DNA from: Chitinophaga dinghuensis
GTDB lineage: Bacteria > Bacteroidota > Bacteroidia > Chitinophagales > Chitinophagaceae
Reading direction: 5' to 3'
DNA: 64,000 bases
NCBI RefSeq assembly: GCF_003259435.1
Contig: NZ_QLMA01000006.1
Location: forward strand, 485,611-549,610
Shown: piece after piece, positions 1 to 9,330 of the stretch
Layout of the letters: each line of letters starts with the position of its first letter
How positions within the stretch are numbered: the first letter of the stretch is position 1
Position numbers and translations under genes: made by a program
Notes under the pieces: generated by a model
Databases searched by the model: none
What the model saw: the letters and a program-made list of their open reading frames with translations, nothing else
What the model was told of the DNA's origin: nothing

Positions 1-889
1 TCACGACATCCCATGTACTGGCATCTGCCGTTTTCACCACTGGTATATAAACAGAGCGCTTACCATTTACCAGGGCGTAATCTACCGTTACGTCTGCCCC
101 ATCTGCTACATTCGCTATATCTTTAATAAAGATGTTACTGGCGCCGTTGCTGGTGATAGGGATATCTCCAAATTGAGCCACTTGTTTCTCCAGGGAATTG
201 ACGGTAGTAACATACATGGTATTGTTTATACGAATATTCCCGGAGGGCGTCATGACGTTATTCTTCGCGATGGCTTCCACTACCTGATCGGCAGAGAGGT
301 TGAAACTGCGCAACTTCTGCGGATCTACATTTATCACTACTGAACGCGTATTAGCGCCAAATGGCGGCGGCGCCGAGAGTCCGGGTACAGTTGCAAACAT
401 CGGACGGATACGGGTGGCAGCAAGGTCCGCCAGTTCTTTCAGGTTCCGGGTAGGGCTGCTTAATACCAGCTCTCCCACCGGCAGAGAGGACGCATCGAAA
501 CGTACTACCTGCGGCGGTTGTGCTCCCGGAGGAAAAAAGTTCATTGCTCGATTCACTTGCAAAGCCACTTGCGCAGAGGCTTCTGCCATATCTGTACTTT
601 CGTAGAAAGTAAGTTTTAACAGGGTAAGTCCCTGGATATTTTTACTTGAAATATTCTTTATTCCATTCACATAGAGAAACTGATCTTGTAGTCGGGTAGC
701 AAAAAAGCCTTCCATCTGTTGGGGCGACATCCCGCCATAGGACTCAATTACATAGATCGTAGGCAGGTTCAGTTTTGGAAAAATATCTATGGGAATCTTG
801 AAGATGGCCAGAAAAGAAAACAGGAGCATTCCTGTCATAATAACGACCACCGCTATTGGTTTCTTTAGTGCCGAGGATACTAGTGACAT
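1..889 (-). CDS. RND efflux transporter, inner-membrane pump, N-terminal part (cut by window edge)
   Basis: The reverse strand opens with MSLVSSALKKPIAVVV and keeps one frame to the window edge, giving about 296 residues. A first membrane helix (about residues 10-32) is followed by IPIDIFPKLNLPTIYV and a periplasmic porter domain with FFPPGAQPPQVVRFD, the usual start of AcrB/MdtB/CzcA-type RND pumps that expel drugs or metals by proton exchange. The TolC-family gene lies 30 bases upstream on the same strand, so the two are one operon; the membrane-fusion adaptor is not seen and may lie beyond the left edge. Substrate cannot be told from this part: the charged residues that separate metal from drug pumps lie in the missing half. 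Confidence 0.9.
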   Translation of the reverse strand, partial: MSLVSSALKKPIAVVVIMTGMLLFSFLAIFKIPIDIFPKLNLPTIYVIESYGGMSPQQMEGFFATRLQDQFLYVNGIKNISSKNIQGLTLLKLTFYESTDMAEASAQVALQVNRAMNFFPPGAQPPQVVRFDASSLPVGELVLSSPTRNLKELADLAATRIRPMFATVPGLSAPPPFGANTRSVVINVDPQKLRSFNLSADQVVEAIAKNNVMTPSGNIRINNTMYVTTVNSLEKQVAQFGDIPITSNGASNIFIKDIANVADGADVTVDYALVNGKRSVYIPVVKTADASTWDVV

Positions 890-919
890 AATAATCTTTT
901 TAGAATCAACTAATCCATA

Positions 920-2323
920 TTATTGCAGGTGCTGCAATAATGTTTGAATGGTGTTTCCTGCATAAGCAGCTCTGAACAAGGCTTTCCAGGCGGCATCGCG
1001 GGCTTGCACCAGGTCTGTTTCCGCACGGTTCAGTAAGAACAGCGCATTGGTTACCTCGATAATATTGGTAAGCCCGGCTTTGTACAACGCCGTTTTCTGT
1101 GTAGCGGCAGCCCGGGCTGCATTGAGCTGGGCCGGAATTTCGTGTAGCCGTTCTTCTGCAATGGCCATATCGGACTGCGACTGGCGCATGGATTGTTCCA
1201 GTTTCAGGCGGGTACTTTCCAGATCTTCTTCTGCCGCTTCCGTTTTATAGCGCTGTACCGCTACTTTTTCGCGGGTGCGTTTCAGATCTGTTAGATTATA
1301 GGTGATACCCAATCCCAGCAGGTAGTTATACCGGCTGTATCCCACTCCGCTCCAGAGATTATTATTATAGTAATCGTTGTATTCTCCGCTGGAACCACGC
1401 ATCCATCCGGCTGCCATCAGGTTTACTTTCGGCATGGTACTTTTCCGGATCACATTTTCCTGTGCCTGTTGTTGCAGGTACTGGGCATGGTAGTATTCCA
1501 GCAAAGGATGATGCGCAGCAGTATCCTGTTGTGGCAGGTAGTCTGCCAGCAATCCTTCCAGTTGAGGATTGTAGGTAGAATCAGCTTTAATAACCGCAGT
1601 GTCCAGTCCAGTAAATGTGGAGAGCTCAATTCTCAGTCGGTTATAGAGCGTATTTACATCAATCAGGTTGAGTTTTGCCCTGGAGAGTTCCGCAGCTGCG
1701 ATGGCGCTGTCCACCCCAGGTTTAAGACCATGTTTAACAATGGCATTCACTGCGCGTTGCACATCTTCTGTGCGGTGTATATTATCTGTCTGAATTTTCC
1801 GCAGTTCACTGAGGCGGAGTAATTCCAGGTAATCCTGGATGACGCCCGCTGTCAGTTGGTTTGCCGTATTATTCAGGCTGGTTTCCTGTACTTTCAGATC
1901 GGATTGGGCAGCATTACGTTGAGAAGCATATCCGCCAAAATTGTAGACTTCCCATTGCATCTGGGCCATGGCAATATTACCGCTCATGAGCTGACTGTTA
2001 TTCTCATTACGGATACCACCTGAAGTAGATGGAATCATGCCCATTGTAAAGTAGGAACCATAAATACTATTATCTGTTCCAAGGTCCAGCTGTTCGTGTA
2101 ATTTAAGTGCGGGATACCAGTTGTGTTTTACATCTGTCAGACTTGCTTTGCCTGCTTTCACTTGTGCCTCTTTGGCTTTCATATCCGGGTAATGCTGGAG
2201 GGTCCTGGATATAGCCATATGCAACGTGAAGCTGTCCGCTGGCGTTTGCGCAAAGCATTTACTGGTGACTACTGCGCATAGCAATATCACATAGCAATGC
2301 TTCACGAGGTTATATAAATTCAT
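920..2323 (-). CDS. TolC family outer membrane efflux protein
   Basis: The 467-residue product begins with a signal peptide (about residues 1-26, ending CFAQ). It then has the two repeated coiled-coil/strand modules of outer membrane efflux channels, with long Ala/Gln/Glu-rich helices (for example around ELSRAKLNLIDVNTLYNRL and the C-terminal ARAAATQKTALYKAGLTNI). Length is normal for the family. TolC trimers form the outer-membrane exit duct of RND pumps, and the pump gene follows 30 bases downstream. A small secreted-protein ORF lies 48 bases upstream on the same strand. Confidence 0.9.
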   Translation of the reverse strand: MNLYNLVKHCYVILLCAVVTSKCFAQTPADSFTLHMAISRTLQHYPDMKAKEAQVKAGKASLTDVKHNWYPALKLHEQLDLGTDNSIYGSYFTMGMIPSTSGGIRNENNSQLMSGNIAMAQMQWEVYNFGGYASQRNAAQSDLKVQETSLNNTANQLTAGVIQDYLELLRLSELRKIQTDNIHRTEDVQRAVNAIVKHGLKPGVDSAIAAAELSRAKLNLIDVNTLYNRLRIELSTFTGLDTAVIKADSTYNPQLEGLLADYLPQQDTAAHHPLLEYYHAQYLQQQAQENVIRKSTMPKVNLMAAGWMRGSSGEYNDYYNNNLWSGVGYSRYNYLLGLGITYNLTDLKRTREKVAVQRYKTEAAEEDLESTRLKLEQSMRQSQSDMAIAEERLHEIPAQLNAARAAATQKTALYKAGLTNIIEVTNALFLLNRAETDLVQARDAAWKALFRAAYAGNTIQTLLQHLQ

Positions 2324-2371
2324 ATACCGTGATCAAATACTAATGAAATAATAGGATAAGATTAGATGAGA

Positions 2372-2731
2372 TCAGGCTGTAGGTGGGCCTCTCCAGCTTC
2401 TGAGGGGAACGTGTACGCTATGATAGGAATCAGGCAGATACCCTGTGGTATGCTGCACATAGATAAATTTGTATTTGAGGGAGATAACAGGTACTGCACA
2501 AGGGAAATAACTATAATCGTTGATTCCAACAGGTCTGCGCTTAAATCTGTTAACAGTTGTTTTATAAGTATACTCCTTCGCTCCGGTTTCTGTAGCCGGA
2601 TGAAGTATGGAAATAAAACTGGTGGAAAATCGGGGAAGTTTACCGGTAACGGCTGTACGACCGCTTTCTGTTCCATTGGGAATCAGAAATACAGCGAGGA
2701 TAAATATTATTATCAGCCTGGCAACCTTCAC
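2372..2731 (-). CDS. Small secreted hypothetical protein ahead of the efflux operon
   Basis: I do not recognise a family. Of the overlapping frames here this one (119 residues) is the only one that starts with a convincing export signal: MKVARLIIIFILAVFLIPNGTE, a basic start followed by a hydrophobic core. The mature part is rich in basic and aromatic residues and has one Cys. It ends 48 bases before the TolC gene on the same strand, so it would be the first gene of the efflux operon. Competing frames at 2362-2676 (minus) and 2366-2740 (plus) lack a signal. Coding status is moderately supported only. Confidence 0.45.
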   Translation of the reverse strand: MKVARLIIIFILAVFLIPNGTESGRTAVTGKLPRFSTSFISILHPATETGAKEYTYKTTVNRFKRRPVGINDYSYFPCAVPVISLKYKFIYVQHTTGYLPDSYHSVHVPLRSWRGPPTA

Positions 2732-2815
2732 ACTAAATGAAATTTTCGATACCCTAATTTATTGCATTTCAATGGGAAGGTTAGCACCGCTGATCATATT
2801 TAACGTGATTTTAAG

Positions 2816-3625
2816 CTAGTAAAGATAGACAAGACATAGTTCTGTCAGGTGGGCCAGTGCATGTGCCAGCTTCCCATCATGGGCAGGCAGACAGGTAAAT
2901 GCCTGGAATTCATCCAGGACGGTACCAATGGCTACAATTTTCAGATCATGTTCTTTCAGCTGCTGATTGACAAATTCCAGGGAAGCTTTGGCGAAATCAT
3001 CTGCAGCAATAATTTCCTCATATTCTTCTTCGGTGGGAACATCCAGTACGATGCCCGCCATCTGGATAGGTTCCAGTTCATTGAGTGCATATATGCCGGT
3101 ATCTGTGAGATCCGACCATTCGAATTCAACCAGGTTGCCACTATTCTGCAAAGCTACTGCCAGCTCTTCCCATACGGCGGTGGGTGCTGGTTTAACAAGA
3201 GAAGGTAACTCATCTATCAGTTCCAATGCCTGGTCTTCCTCAAATATATTCAGGTACAGCTTTGCCAGTGCATTGCGGGCATTGCCGCTGTTCTGCAATT
3301 TTTCAGCTGCCTGGAGGTCGCGCACCATGGTATTCCATCTCAACTGTAATTCCGTCTGATCCTCCTCTGTCATATCTCCGTGCACCATTTTAGCACTTTC
3401 TTCCAACAGTGGGTTATCCAGCTCAAATTTAGTCACATGCAGATGGTCGTTTGTGAAATATACCTGATAGGTGGCACAGTTAATGAAATTGGAGCCAATG
3501 ATTACTTTATCAGGAAATATTTCATGGGTGACATTTTCCCTGGCGTCCAGGAAAGAGTTCCCATTAATTTTACCATAATTGGATGTCAGCCAATTGAATG
3601 TTTCCAGTGATATATCGATCATCAT
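2816..3625 (-). CDS. Hypothetical acidic protein, 269 residues
   Basis: I do not recognise this protein with confidence. It has no signal peptide and no membrane segment and is clearly acidic (about a fifth Asp plus Glu), so it is probably cytoplasmic. The centre (about residues 95-160) is Ala/Leu-rich and helical (LQAAEKLQNSGNARNALAKL, then a second helix pair), like a small TPR-like region. The C-terminal part (about 160-269) looks like a separate alpha/beta domain. The start may be Met1 or Met2. It is transcribed away from the aldo/keto reductase at 3702 and is separate from the efflux operon. Confidence 0.7.
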   Translation of the reverse strand: MMIDISLETFNWLTSNYGKINGNSFLDARENVTHEIFPDKVIIGSNFINCATYQVYFTNDHLHVTKFELDNPLLEESAKMVHGDMTEEDQTELQLRWNTMVRDLQAAEKLQNSGNARNALAKLYLNIFEEDQALELIDELPSLVKPAPTAVWEELAVALQNSGNLVEFEWSDLTDTGIYALNELEPIQMAGIVLDVPTEEEYEEIIAADDFAKASLEFVNQQLKEHDLKIVAIGTVLDEFQAFTCLPAHDGKLAHALAHLTELCLVYLY

Positions 3626-3701
3626 AAAGTTAGTAGTATAAAGCTCAAAAATAGTTAAATTAGTGTGGACCTCAGACAGAATAATTCAAAACACATTACA
3701 T

Positions 3702-4652
3702 ATGGAAAAAAGAAAACTAGGGAACTCAGGATTAGAAGTAGCGCCATTGGCTTTTGGAGGTAATGTCTTCGGCTGGTCAGCTGATGAGACAACATCATTT
3801 GCCCTGCTGGATGAATTTGTTGCAAACAGCTTTAACCTGGTAGATACTGCGGATGTATACTCCCGCTGGGTACCTGGCAACAAAGGTGGCGAATCAGAAA
3901 GTATTCTCGGCAGATGGATGAAAGACAGGGGCAACCGGGATAAAGTAATAGTAGCCACAAAAGTAGGCGCAGATATGGGAGAAGGTATGAATGTCTCTAA
4001 ATCGTATATCCTTAAACGTGTGGAGGACTCTCTCCAGCGTTTACAAACTGACTATATAGACCTTTATCAGACCCATTATGATAACGAGGAGACGCCGGTG
4101 GAAGAAACCCTGGAGGCATACGATACCCTTATTAAAGCTGGGAAAATACGCGCCATAGGCGCTTCGAATATGAGTCCTGCGCGACTCCTGGCCAGTCTCC
4201 GTGCGAGCGAGAGCCATGGCTATCCCCGGTATGAAACATTTCAGCCGGAATACAATCTGTATGACCGGGAGAAATATGAACAACTGTATGCCGACATCTG
4301 TGTGAAGGGGAACATCAGTGTGATCAATTATTATTCGCTGGCCAGCGGTTTCCTGAGCGGGAAATACCGGAATGCTGCGGACAGTACGAAAAGTGCAGCA
4401 CGTGGACAGAAAGCGCTCTCCTACCTGACACCGAGGGGGATTCGCATTCTCGAGGCGTTGGACATCTGCGCAGCAAAACACAAAACCACGCCATCTGCCA
4501 TATCCCTGGCCTGGCTGCTGACACGGCCTGCTGTTGCGGCTCCAATTGCCAGCGCAACCACCAAAGAACAACTACACGAATTAATGCATGGAGTTACCAT
4601 GACGCTAGATCAGGAAGATCTGGCATTGTTAAATAAATCAAGTGCATACTAA
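3702..4652 (+). CDS. Aldo/keto reductase
   Basis: A 316-residue NADPH-dependent oxidoreductase of the AKR superfamily. From the chosen ATG (MEKRKLGNSGLEVAPLAFGG) the catalytic tetrad is visible: Asp48 and Tyr53 in NLVDTADVYS, Lys87 in VATKVG and His125 in LYQTHYD. The C-terminal part keeps the cofactor-binding pattern (YYSLASGFLSGKYR; ISLAWLLTRP). An upstream GTG at 3663 is in frame but would add 13 residues that the family does not have, so the ATG at 3702 is preferred. The substrate cannot be predicted. It stands alone, divergent from the gene before it. Confidence 0.92.
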   Translation: MEKRKLGNSGLEVAPLAFGGNVFGWSADETTSFALLDEFVANSFNLVDTADVYSRWVPGNKGGESESILGRWMKDRGNRDKVIVATKVGADMGEGMNVSKSYILKRVEDSLQRLQTDYIDLYQTHYDNEETPVEETLEAYDTLIKAGKIRAIGASNMSPARLLASLRASESHGYPRYETFQPEYNLYDREKYEQLYADICVKGNISVINYYSLASGFLSGKYRNAADSTKSAARGQKALSYLTPRGIRILEALDICAAKHKTTPSAISLAWLLTRPAVAAPIASATTKEQLHELMHGVTMTLDQEDLALLNKSSAY

Positions 4653-4710
4653 CCGATTCATTTTTCAGGGCTGATGAATATCATTAATCAGCCCTTATTC
4701 TTTCCACGAT

Positions 4711-6651
4711 ATGCCAACAAGAAGAACATTTATCCGACACCTGTCTGCCGGCACTGCCGGCCTGGCAGTTTCCATGTACGCTGGTAGCAGTCTTGCATTT
4801 CCGAATACAGTAGTTCAAGATCCATTAGGGGATGTATGTAAATCCCTGATCTCCACCTGGGGTACAAAGCTACTGGAGCTCCAGGTGAAAGACAGCCACA
4901 GTCAAAATTACGGCACTATTATTCTACCTACTGAAAATGCCATCCATGGCCGCTCCGGAGATACTATTCACCCATTCCTGCACCTGGCTTCCACTACAGG
5001 GAATCATGCCTATGCAGATGCGGCTGTAATACTTTACAGATGGATGGAGCGCACCGTTTCGCAACCAGATGGCTCCTGGCTCAATGAGCCCAAAGCAGGT
5101 TCCTGGAAAGGCACCACCGTGTTTACCACTATCGCCCTGGCAGAATCACTGCTGCATTATGGACATCTGCTGGATAATAACTTCAGACAGGAAATAAGAG
5201 ACCGGCTGCATAAAAGCGGAGATTACATCTCCCAAAATTTCTCTATTGACTATGGTAATATCAATTATCCAATTGCTGCCACATATGCGTTAACGTTATT
5301 GGATGAACTGCTGGATGTACCATCCTATCGTAAAAAGGCAAAGGCACTGGCAGATGTTGCCGTTAAGTACTTCACTAAGAAAGATCACTTGCTAAGCGGT
5401 GAAGGCGGCCCACTTGATATTCCAAGTCCTAAAGGGTGCTTCAGTGTGGATCTGGGCTATAATGTGGAAGAATCGCTTCCTTCACTGATACAATACGCCA
5501 TCCTCAATAAGGATAATGAACTGCTGGAAATACTCACTGCTTCCCTGAAGGCTCACCTGCAATTTATGCTACCGGATGGCGGTTGGGACAATAGTTGGGG
5601 TACCCGTAACTACAAATGGACCTATTGGGGTAGCAGGACGTCTGACGGCTGCCAGCCTGCATTTGCACTATTGGCACATAAAGACCCTGCCTTCTATAAA
5701 GCTGCATTACAAAATACAAGACTTTTACAACAGCATACCCATGATGGTATTTTGTATGGAGGGCCGCACTATCATTCCCATGACATTACGCCTTGTCTGC
5801 ATCATACTTTCTGCCATATTAAAGCATTGGTAACAACGGTAGAAAAAGGATATAAAATTCCAGCAACTAACCCGGAAAGCATTCAACTGCCCAGAGAGGT
5901 TCCCCATCAAACAAAATTCATAGAAGACCTGCAAACCATACTGGTAGCGACAGACAAGCTAAGAGCCACTGTAACTACCTATGATAGAAATTATAAAAAA
6001 TTTAAGTCGGGCCACACTTCCGGCGGCGCACTCTCTATGCTCTGGCATCAGCAGCTGGGTGTAATTCTCTGCGCCAGCATGAACGAATACCAAATGTTCG
6101 AGGCAGATAATATGCAGGCAGACAACGATCCCAATTCGATGCCACTTACACCACGACTCCAACTCATTCATAACGGTCAAACCTATATGAATATTCAGGA
6201 CCAGAGCGCTACATTTTACAATGATAAAAAAGGTACTGATACCATTATACATACCCGGTCTACACTGGTTAATGGCGATCAGCAATCGCCTGATACAGGA
6301 AAAATACAGGCGGATATCAGCTATACGTTTCAAGGAAATGCAGTACAGATCAAGTACTCCTGCGATGCCCAACAGTTGCCGACGCAGTTTATCCTGCCAG
6401 TGATTTCCGCTTCGGCAGAACCCTGGAATCGTATCAATGCCAATACCTACGAGATTATAAAACCTGGTGGCAAGGTGGTAGTGACCTCCAGACATGCCCT
6501 CGGCATACTACCGGTAACGGGTAAACGAATTTTTAATTTTGTACCTGGACTGGAAGCCATCCCATTTGTGATAGCAGCGTCTGAGGGAGATATCACTTTA
6601 TCATTTCATGCAAATAGTAAAGCATCCTCTACACGAAGCAGAGCATTATAA
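4711..6651 (+). CDS. Tat-exported alpha/alpha-toroid protein (possible polysaccharide lyase or hydrolase)
   Basis: The 646-residue product starts with a twin-arginine signal (MPTRRTFIRHLSAGTAGLAV, cleavage near SSLAFP), so it should cross the inner membrane folded. Residues 40-370 alternate helices with small-residue turns, typical of an (alpha/alpha)n toroid, with His/Trp/Tyr-rich loops (GGWDNSWGTRNYKWTYWGSR; GGPHYHSHDITPC). The last 250 residues look like a beta-sandwich (GHTSGGALSMLWHQQLG; TYMNIQDQSATFYND). This architecture occurs in heparinase II/III-like and related lyases, but no signature lets me name a substrate. It is followed directly by a terminator and has no co-directional partner. 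Confidence 0.75.
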   Translation: MPTRRTFIRHLSAGTAGLAVSMYAGSSLAFPNTVVQDPLGDVCKSLISTWGTKLLELQVKDSHSQNYGTIILPTENAIHGRSGDTIHPFLHLASTTGNHAYADAAVILYRWMERTVSQPDGSWLNEPKAGSWKGTTVFTTIALAESLLHYGHLLDNNFRQEIRDRLHKSGDYISQNFSIDYGNINYPIAATYALTLLDELLDVPSYRKKAKALADVAVKYFTKKDHLLSGEGGPLDIPSPKGCFSVDLGYNVEESLPSLIQYAILNKDNELLEILTASLKAHLQFMLPDGGWDNSWGTRNYKWTYWGSRTSDGCQPAFALLAHKDPAFYKAALQNTRLLQQHTHDGILYGGPHYHSHDITPCLHHTFCHIKALVTTVEKGYKIPATNPESIQLPREVPHQTKFIEDLQTILVATDKLRATVTTYDRNYKKFKSGHTSGGALSMLWHQQLGVILCASMNEYQMFEADNMQADNDPNSMPLTPRLQLIHNGQTYMNIQDQSATFYNDKKGTDTIIHTRSTLVNGDQQSPDTGKIQADISYTFQGNAVQIKYSCDAQQLPTQFILPVISASAEPWNRINANTYEIIKPGGKVVVTSRHALGILPVTGKRIFNFVPGLEAIPFVIAASEGDITLSFHANSKASSTRSRAL

Positions 6652-6656
6652 AAATC

Positions 6657-6690
6657 AGAACGGTCGGCACTAACTTGTACCGACCGTTCT
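6657..6690. terminator. Bidirectional terminator
   Basis: An 11-bp perfect inverted repeat (AGAACGGTCGG / CCGACCGTTCT) with a 12-nt loop sits between two convergent genes, 6 bases after the stop at 6651 and 16 bases before the minus-strand stop at 6706. Confidence 0.75.
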
Positions 6691-6705
6691 CATTAGGCTC
6701 AATTA

Positions 6706-9225
6706 TTATTGTACCACCATTACTTTAGCAGTTTGGCGGTAGCCAGTACCTTGTACTTCCAGCAAATACATGCCGGTCGGCAGTTGTGGCAGATCCAGCT
6801 GCAACTGCTGCACTCCTTTTCTCGGCTGAATTTTATAGGATTTAACCACCTGATGATGGAGATTATAGATAGATACAATTGCAGGATGATCATTGGGAGA
6901 TGACAGCTGCATCTGTAGATGCGTGTGCACAGGGTTGGGCGTGATGATCAAAGACGCTTCGGTTACTCCGGCCGATTTTGCCTGCATGAATGCGGTGGTA
7001 GCGGGTATCCAGCTTTTACCGTCCAGGTGCCAGGCAGTATCAATAGGAATCCCCAGGAAATCCAGGCAGGTCACCGCCATATCTACTTGTCTGGGTGTGT
7101 TATTGAAAACGCCATAGGTAAAACTTGTGTCCGGAGGCGCAGTTTGCCAGGCAGCGGTTCCATAAACTGTGGCATTATTTACAACAGGACCAGTAGCATA
7201 TAGCGTAGTGCCGTTTCCTTCATGTGCGGGCCAGTAGCCGGAAAGCATACTATAATCCGGGTGACTTGCAGTGATTGCCGAATCTTTCCAGGTATTGACA
7301 GTAGCTGCACTGAGGGCCTTATTCCAAATACGGACATCGCTGATATTACCAGGAAACTTATAGCTGTAGGTCAGCGTACCGTCCTGGCCAATGGCAAAAG
7401 GTAATCCGGAAGCAATGCTGCCGGTTACGCCTGAGAGGGAAGCGGAGCTTACCTGAACGCCGTCCTGATAGGTGATCAGATTACCGCCTCTGGTAACGGT
7501 AAAGGCTATATGATGCCAGGCATTATCTGCGATCGTACCTCCATTTACATCCGCTCTGTTGGTACCATCCCCGATGTTTACCTTCCATCCGCCGCTACTG
7601 GTGGCAGCGAGGATATAACCTTTGTTTTTACCATTGGCCCAGTTCTTATCCGCCAGTATGGCCGGGTCCCCGGACCAGGAAGCAATTTTCACTTTACATT
7701 CCATGGTGAAATTTCCGGTGTCAAATTGATAAGTAGAGCTGGTGACAGGTTTAGCGTAGGCCGCAGCAAAATTTAGTGCCGCTGGCGCAGACGCGGGTCC
7801 TTGCCACAAAGGCGTGCCCGTTATGATACCATTATTGCCTCCCTTCAGTTCGGCCCAGGAAGATCCGCTGCCATCATTACCTTTCCAGTAACTGAGGAGG
7901 TTACTCCAGCCGGGATGTGTTGTAGTTACTGGCTGCGACATCCAGGCGATCAGTTGTGACTCCTCGGTAGCTTTGTTCCAGATGCGTACTTCCGCTACAT
8001 TTCCATCCAGGTGGTAGCCATAGGTCAAGGTTCCATCCTGGCCAATAGCCAGGGGCAAATTACTGTTAACATCGCCTATACTTGCCAGTGGCTGTGTTCC
8101 TACCAGGGTGCCATCTTCGTACATGCGTACATCCCCGTTGCGTTTACAGACGATAGCCAGGTGATGCCATTTCCCATCTGCAATGATATTACCATTCATG
8201 TCTACTCTGTTTGTACCGTCGCCCAGGTTAAACTTCCAGGAGTTTCCATTGATGGCAGATAGAACAAAACCTTTATTCTTTCCATTGGCCCAGTTCTTAT
8301 TGCTAATGATAACGGGGTCTCCGCTGAAACCTGCTTTCAGCTTCACTCTGCACTCGATAGTAAAATCAGTGGCAGTACCGAAGTTGTAAATCGCGGCGGG
8401 CGATTTTACGTAGGCGCCATTGGTAAAAGAGAGATAGTTGCCTCCCATATTAAACTGTACTATACTCTTTGAAATGGTGGTGGGGGTGAAATGAGGATTT
8501 GAGAAGATGGTGAAGATATTCCGTTCTTCGAAGGAGCTTCCTCCGTGGCCGGCCATATTTCCACCATGGTCTGTAGATACAGCCACCAGCCAGTCTTCAT
8601 TCGCATAATTTGGTCTGCTTTTTAAGGCAGTCAGAATATTTCGTATGTACGTGTCCGTAGTAGCGATGGCGTTGGTGTATTGGGATACGGTGGGACTGAA
8701 CCCATACGAGTGTCCCGCATGGTCTACATCGTCGAAATCAACATACAGGACATCAGGATTATTGGAGGTGAGTTCCGTTACTGCAGCATTTTTCACGTCC
8801 AGGTCGGTCGTGAGGTTGATTGTTGCATCGATGTTTTTGATGATATAGGTGTTGAGGGGCGTCCAGTGGACGATGGAAACGGTTCTGCGGGCGGCTGTTG
8901 TTAGTTCTGCGCGTTCGAGGAATGATTTGTAAACGGAGTAATCTGAGCCGGAGAAGGTGTTGTCGATAACGCCTGTTTTATTGCGCCAGACGCCTGTTAG
9001 CATGGCGCTCCAGCCTACGCCGCTCCAGGTGGGGGTTTCTGTTAGTGCATCCACGCTGGAAATACTGTTGCTCAGTAGGGAATCGAGGGTAGGCGCGTTA
9101 GCTGCCAGCACCGCATCATGCCGGCAGCCGTCGATGCCTATCAGTAATACTTTCTTAGTTTGGGAAATCGCTGGCTGTATGCATGATAAGGCCAGCAAAA
9201 GGGCATAACATTTTTTCATTGTCAA
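6706..9225 (-). CDS. Secreted phosphodiesterase/alkaline-phosphatase family protein with two LamG-like domains and a type IX sorting tail
   Basis: An 839-residue mosaic. After a signal peptide (cleavage near PAISQ) residues 24-245 form a type I phosphodiesterase/nucleotide pyrophosphatase domain: first metal Asp32 in LIGIDGCRHD, likely nucleophile Thr66 in TPTWSG, then DFDDVDHAGH (about 163-172), STDHGG (Asp219/His220) and GHGG (His227). Two homologous concanavalin-A/LamG-like modules follow (about 255-450 and 470-690), each with VMYEDG/ITYQDG-type and FAIGQDGTLTY motifs. The last 80 residues (SLIITPNPVH... to VMVVQ) match a Bacteroidota type-A secretion C-terminal sorting domain. It probably cleaves a phosphodiester or phosphate ester at the cell surface while the LamG modules bind a glycan; substrate unknown. 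An in-frame ATG two codons later is an equally good start. Confidence 0.88.
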   Translation of the reverse strand: MTMKKCYALLLALSCIQPAISQTKKVLLIGIDGCRHDAVLAANAPTLDSLLSNSISSVDALTETPTWSGVGWSAMLTGVWRNKTGVIDNTFSGSDYSVYKSFLERAELTTAARRTVSIVHWTPLNTYIIKNIDATINLTTDLDVKNAAVTELTSNNPDVLYVDFDDVDHAGHSYGFSPTVSQYTNAIATTDTYIRNILTALKSRPNYANEDWLVAVSTDHGGNMAGHGGSSFEERNIFTIFSNPHFTPTTISKSIVQFNMGGNYLSFTNGAYVKSPAAIYNFGTATDFTIECRVKLKAGFSGDPVIISNKNWANGKNKGFVLSAINGNSWKFNLGDGTNRVDMNGNIIADGKWHHLAIVCKRNGDVRMYEDGTLVGTQPLASIGDVNSNLPLAIGQDGTLTYGYHLDGNVAEVRIWNKATEESQLIAWMSQPVTTTHPGWSNLLSYWKGNDGSGSSWAELKGGNNGIITGTPLWQGPASAPAALNFAAAYAKPVTSSTYQFDTGNFTMECKVKIASWSGDPAILADKNWANGKNKGYILAATSSGGWKVNIGDGTNRADVNGGTIADNAWHHIAFTVTRGGNLITYQDGVQVSSASLSGVTGSIASGLPFAIGQDGTLTYSYKFPGNISDVRIWNKALSAATVNTWKDSAITASHPDYSMLSGYWPAHEGNGTTLYATGPVVNNATVYGTAAWQTAPPDTSFTYGVFNNTPRQVDMAVTCLDFLGIPIDTAWHLDGKSWIPATTAFMQAKSAGVTEASLIITPNPVHTHLQMQLSSPNDHPAIVSIYNLHHQVVKSYKIQPRKGVQQLQLDLPQLPTGMYLLEVQGTGYRQTAKVMVVQ

Positions 9226-9330
9226 TAGGATTTAAAACAAAAGGATATCCTACTAATATAAACAAATGTTTACCCAAACTAAACAAATATTACAATTATT
9301 TACAATGCCCTGATTATCAGCTAGTGTTTT

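Noticed and set aside
2366..2740. Plus-strand 124-codon frame overlapping the small secreted ORF
   Set aside because: No signal or motif, opposite to the direction of the efflux operon, and the minus-strand frame with an export signal is the better candidate.
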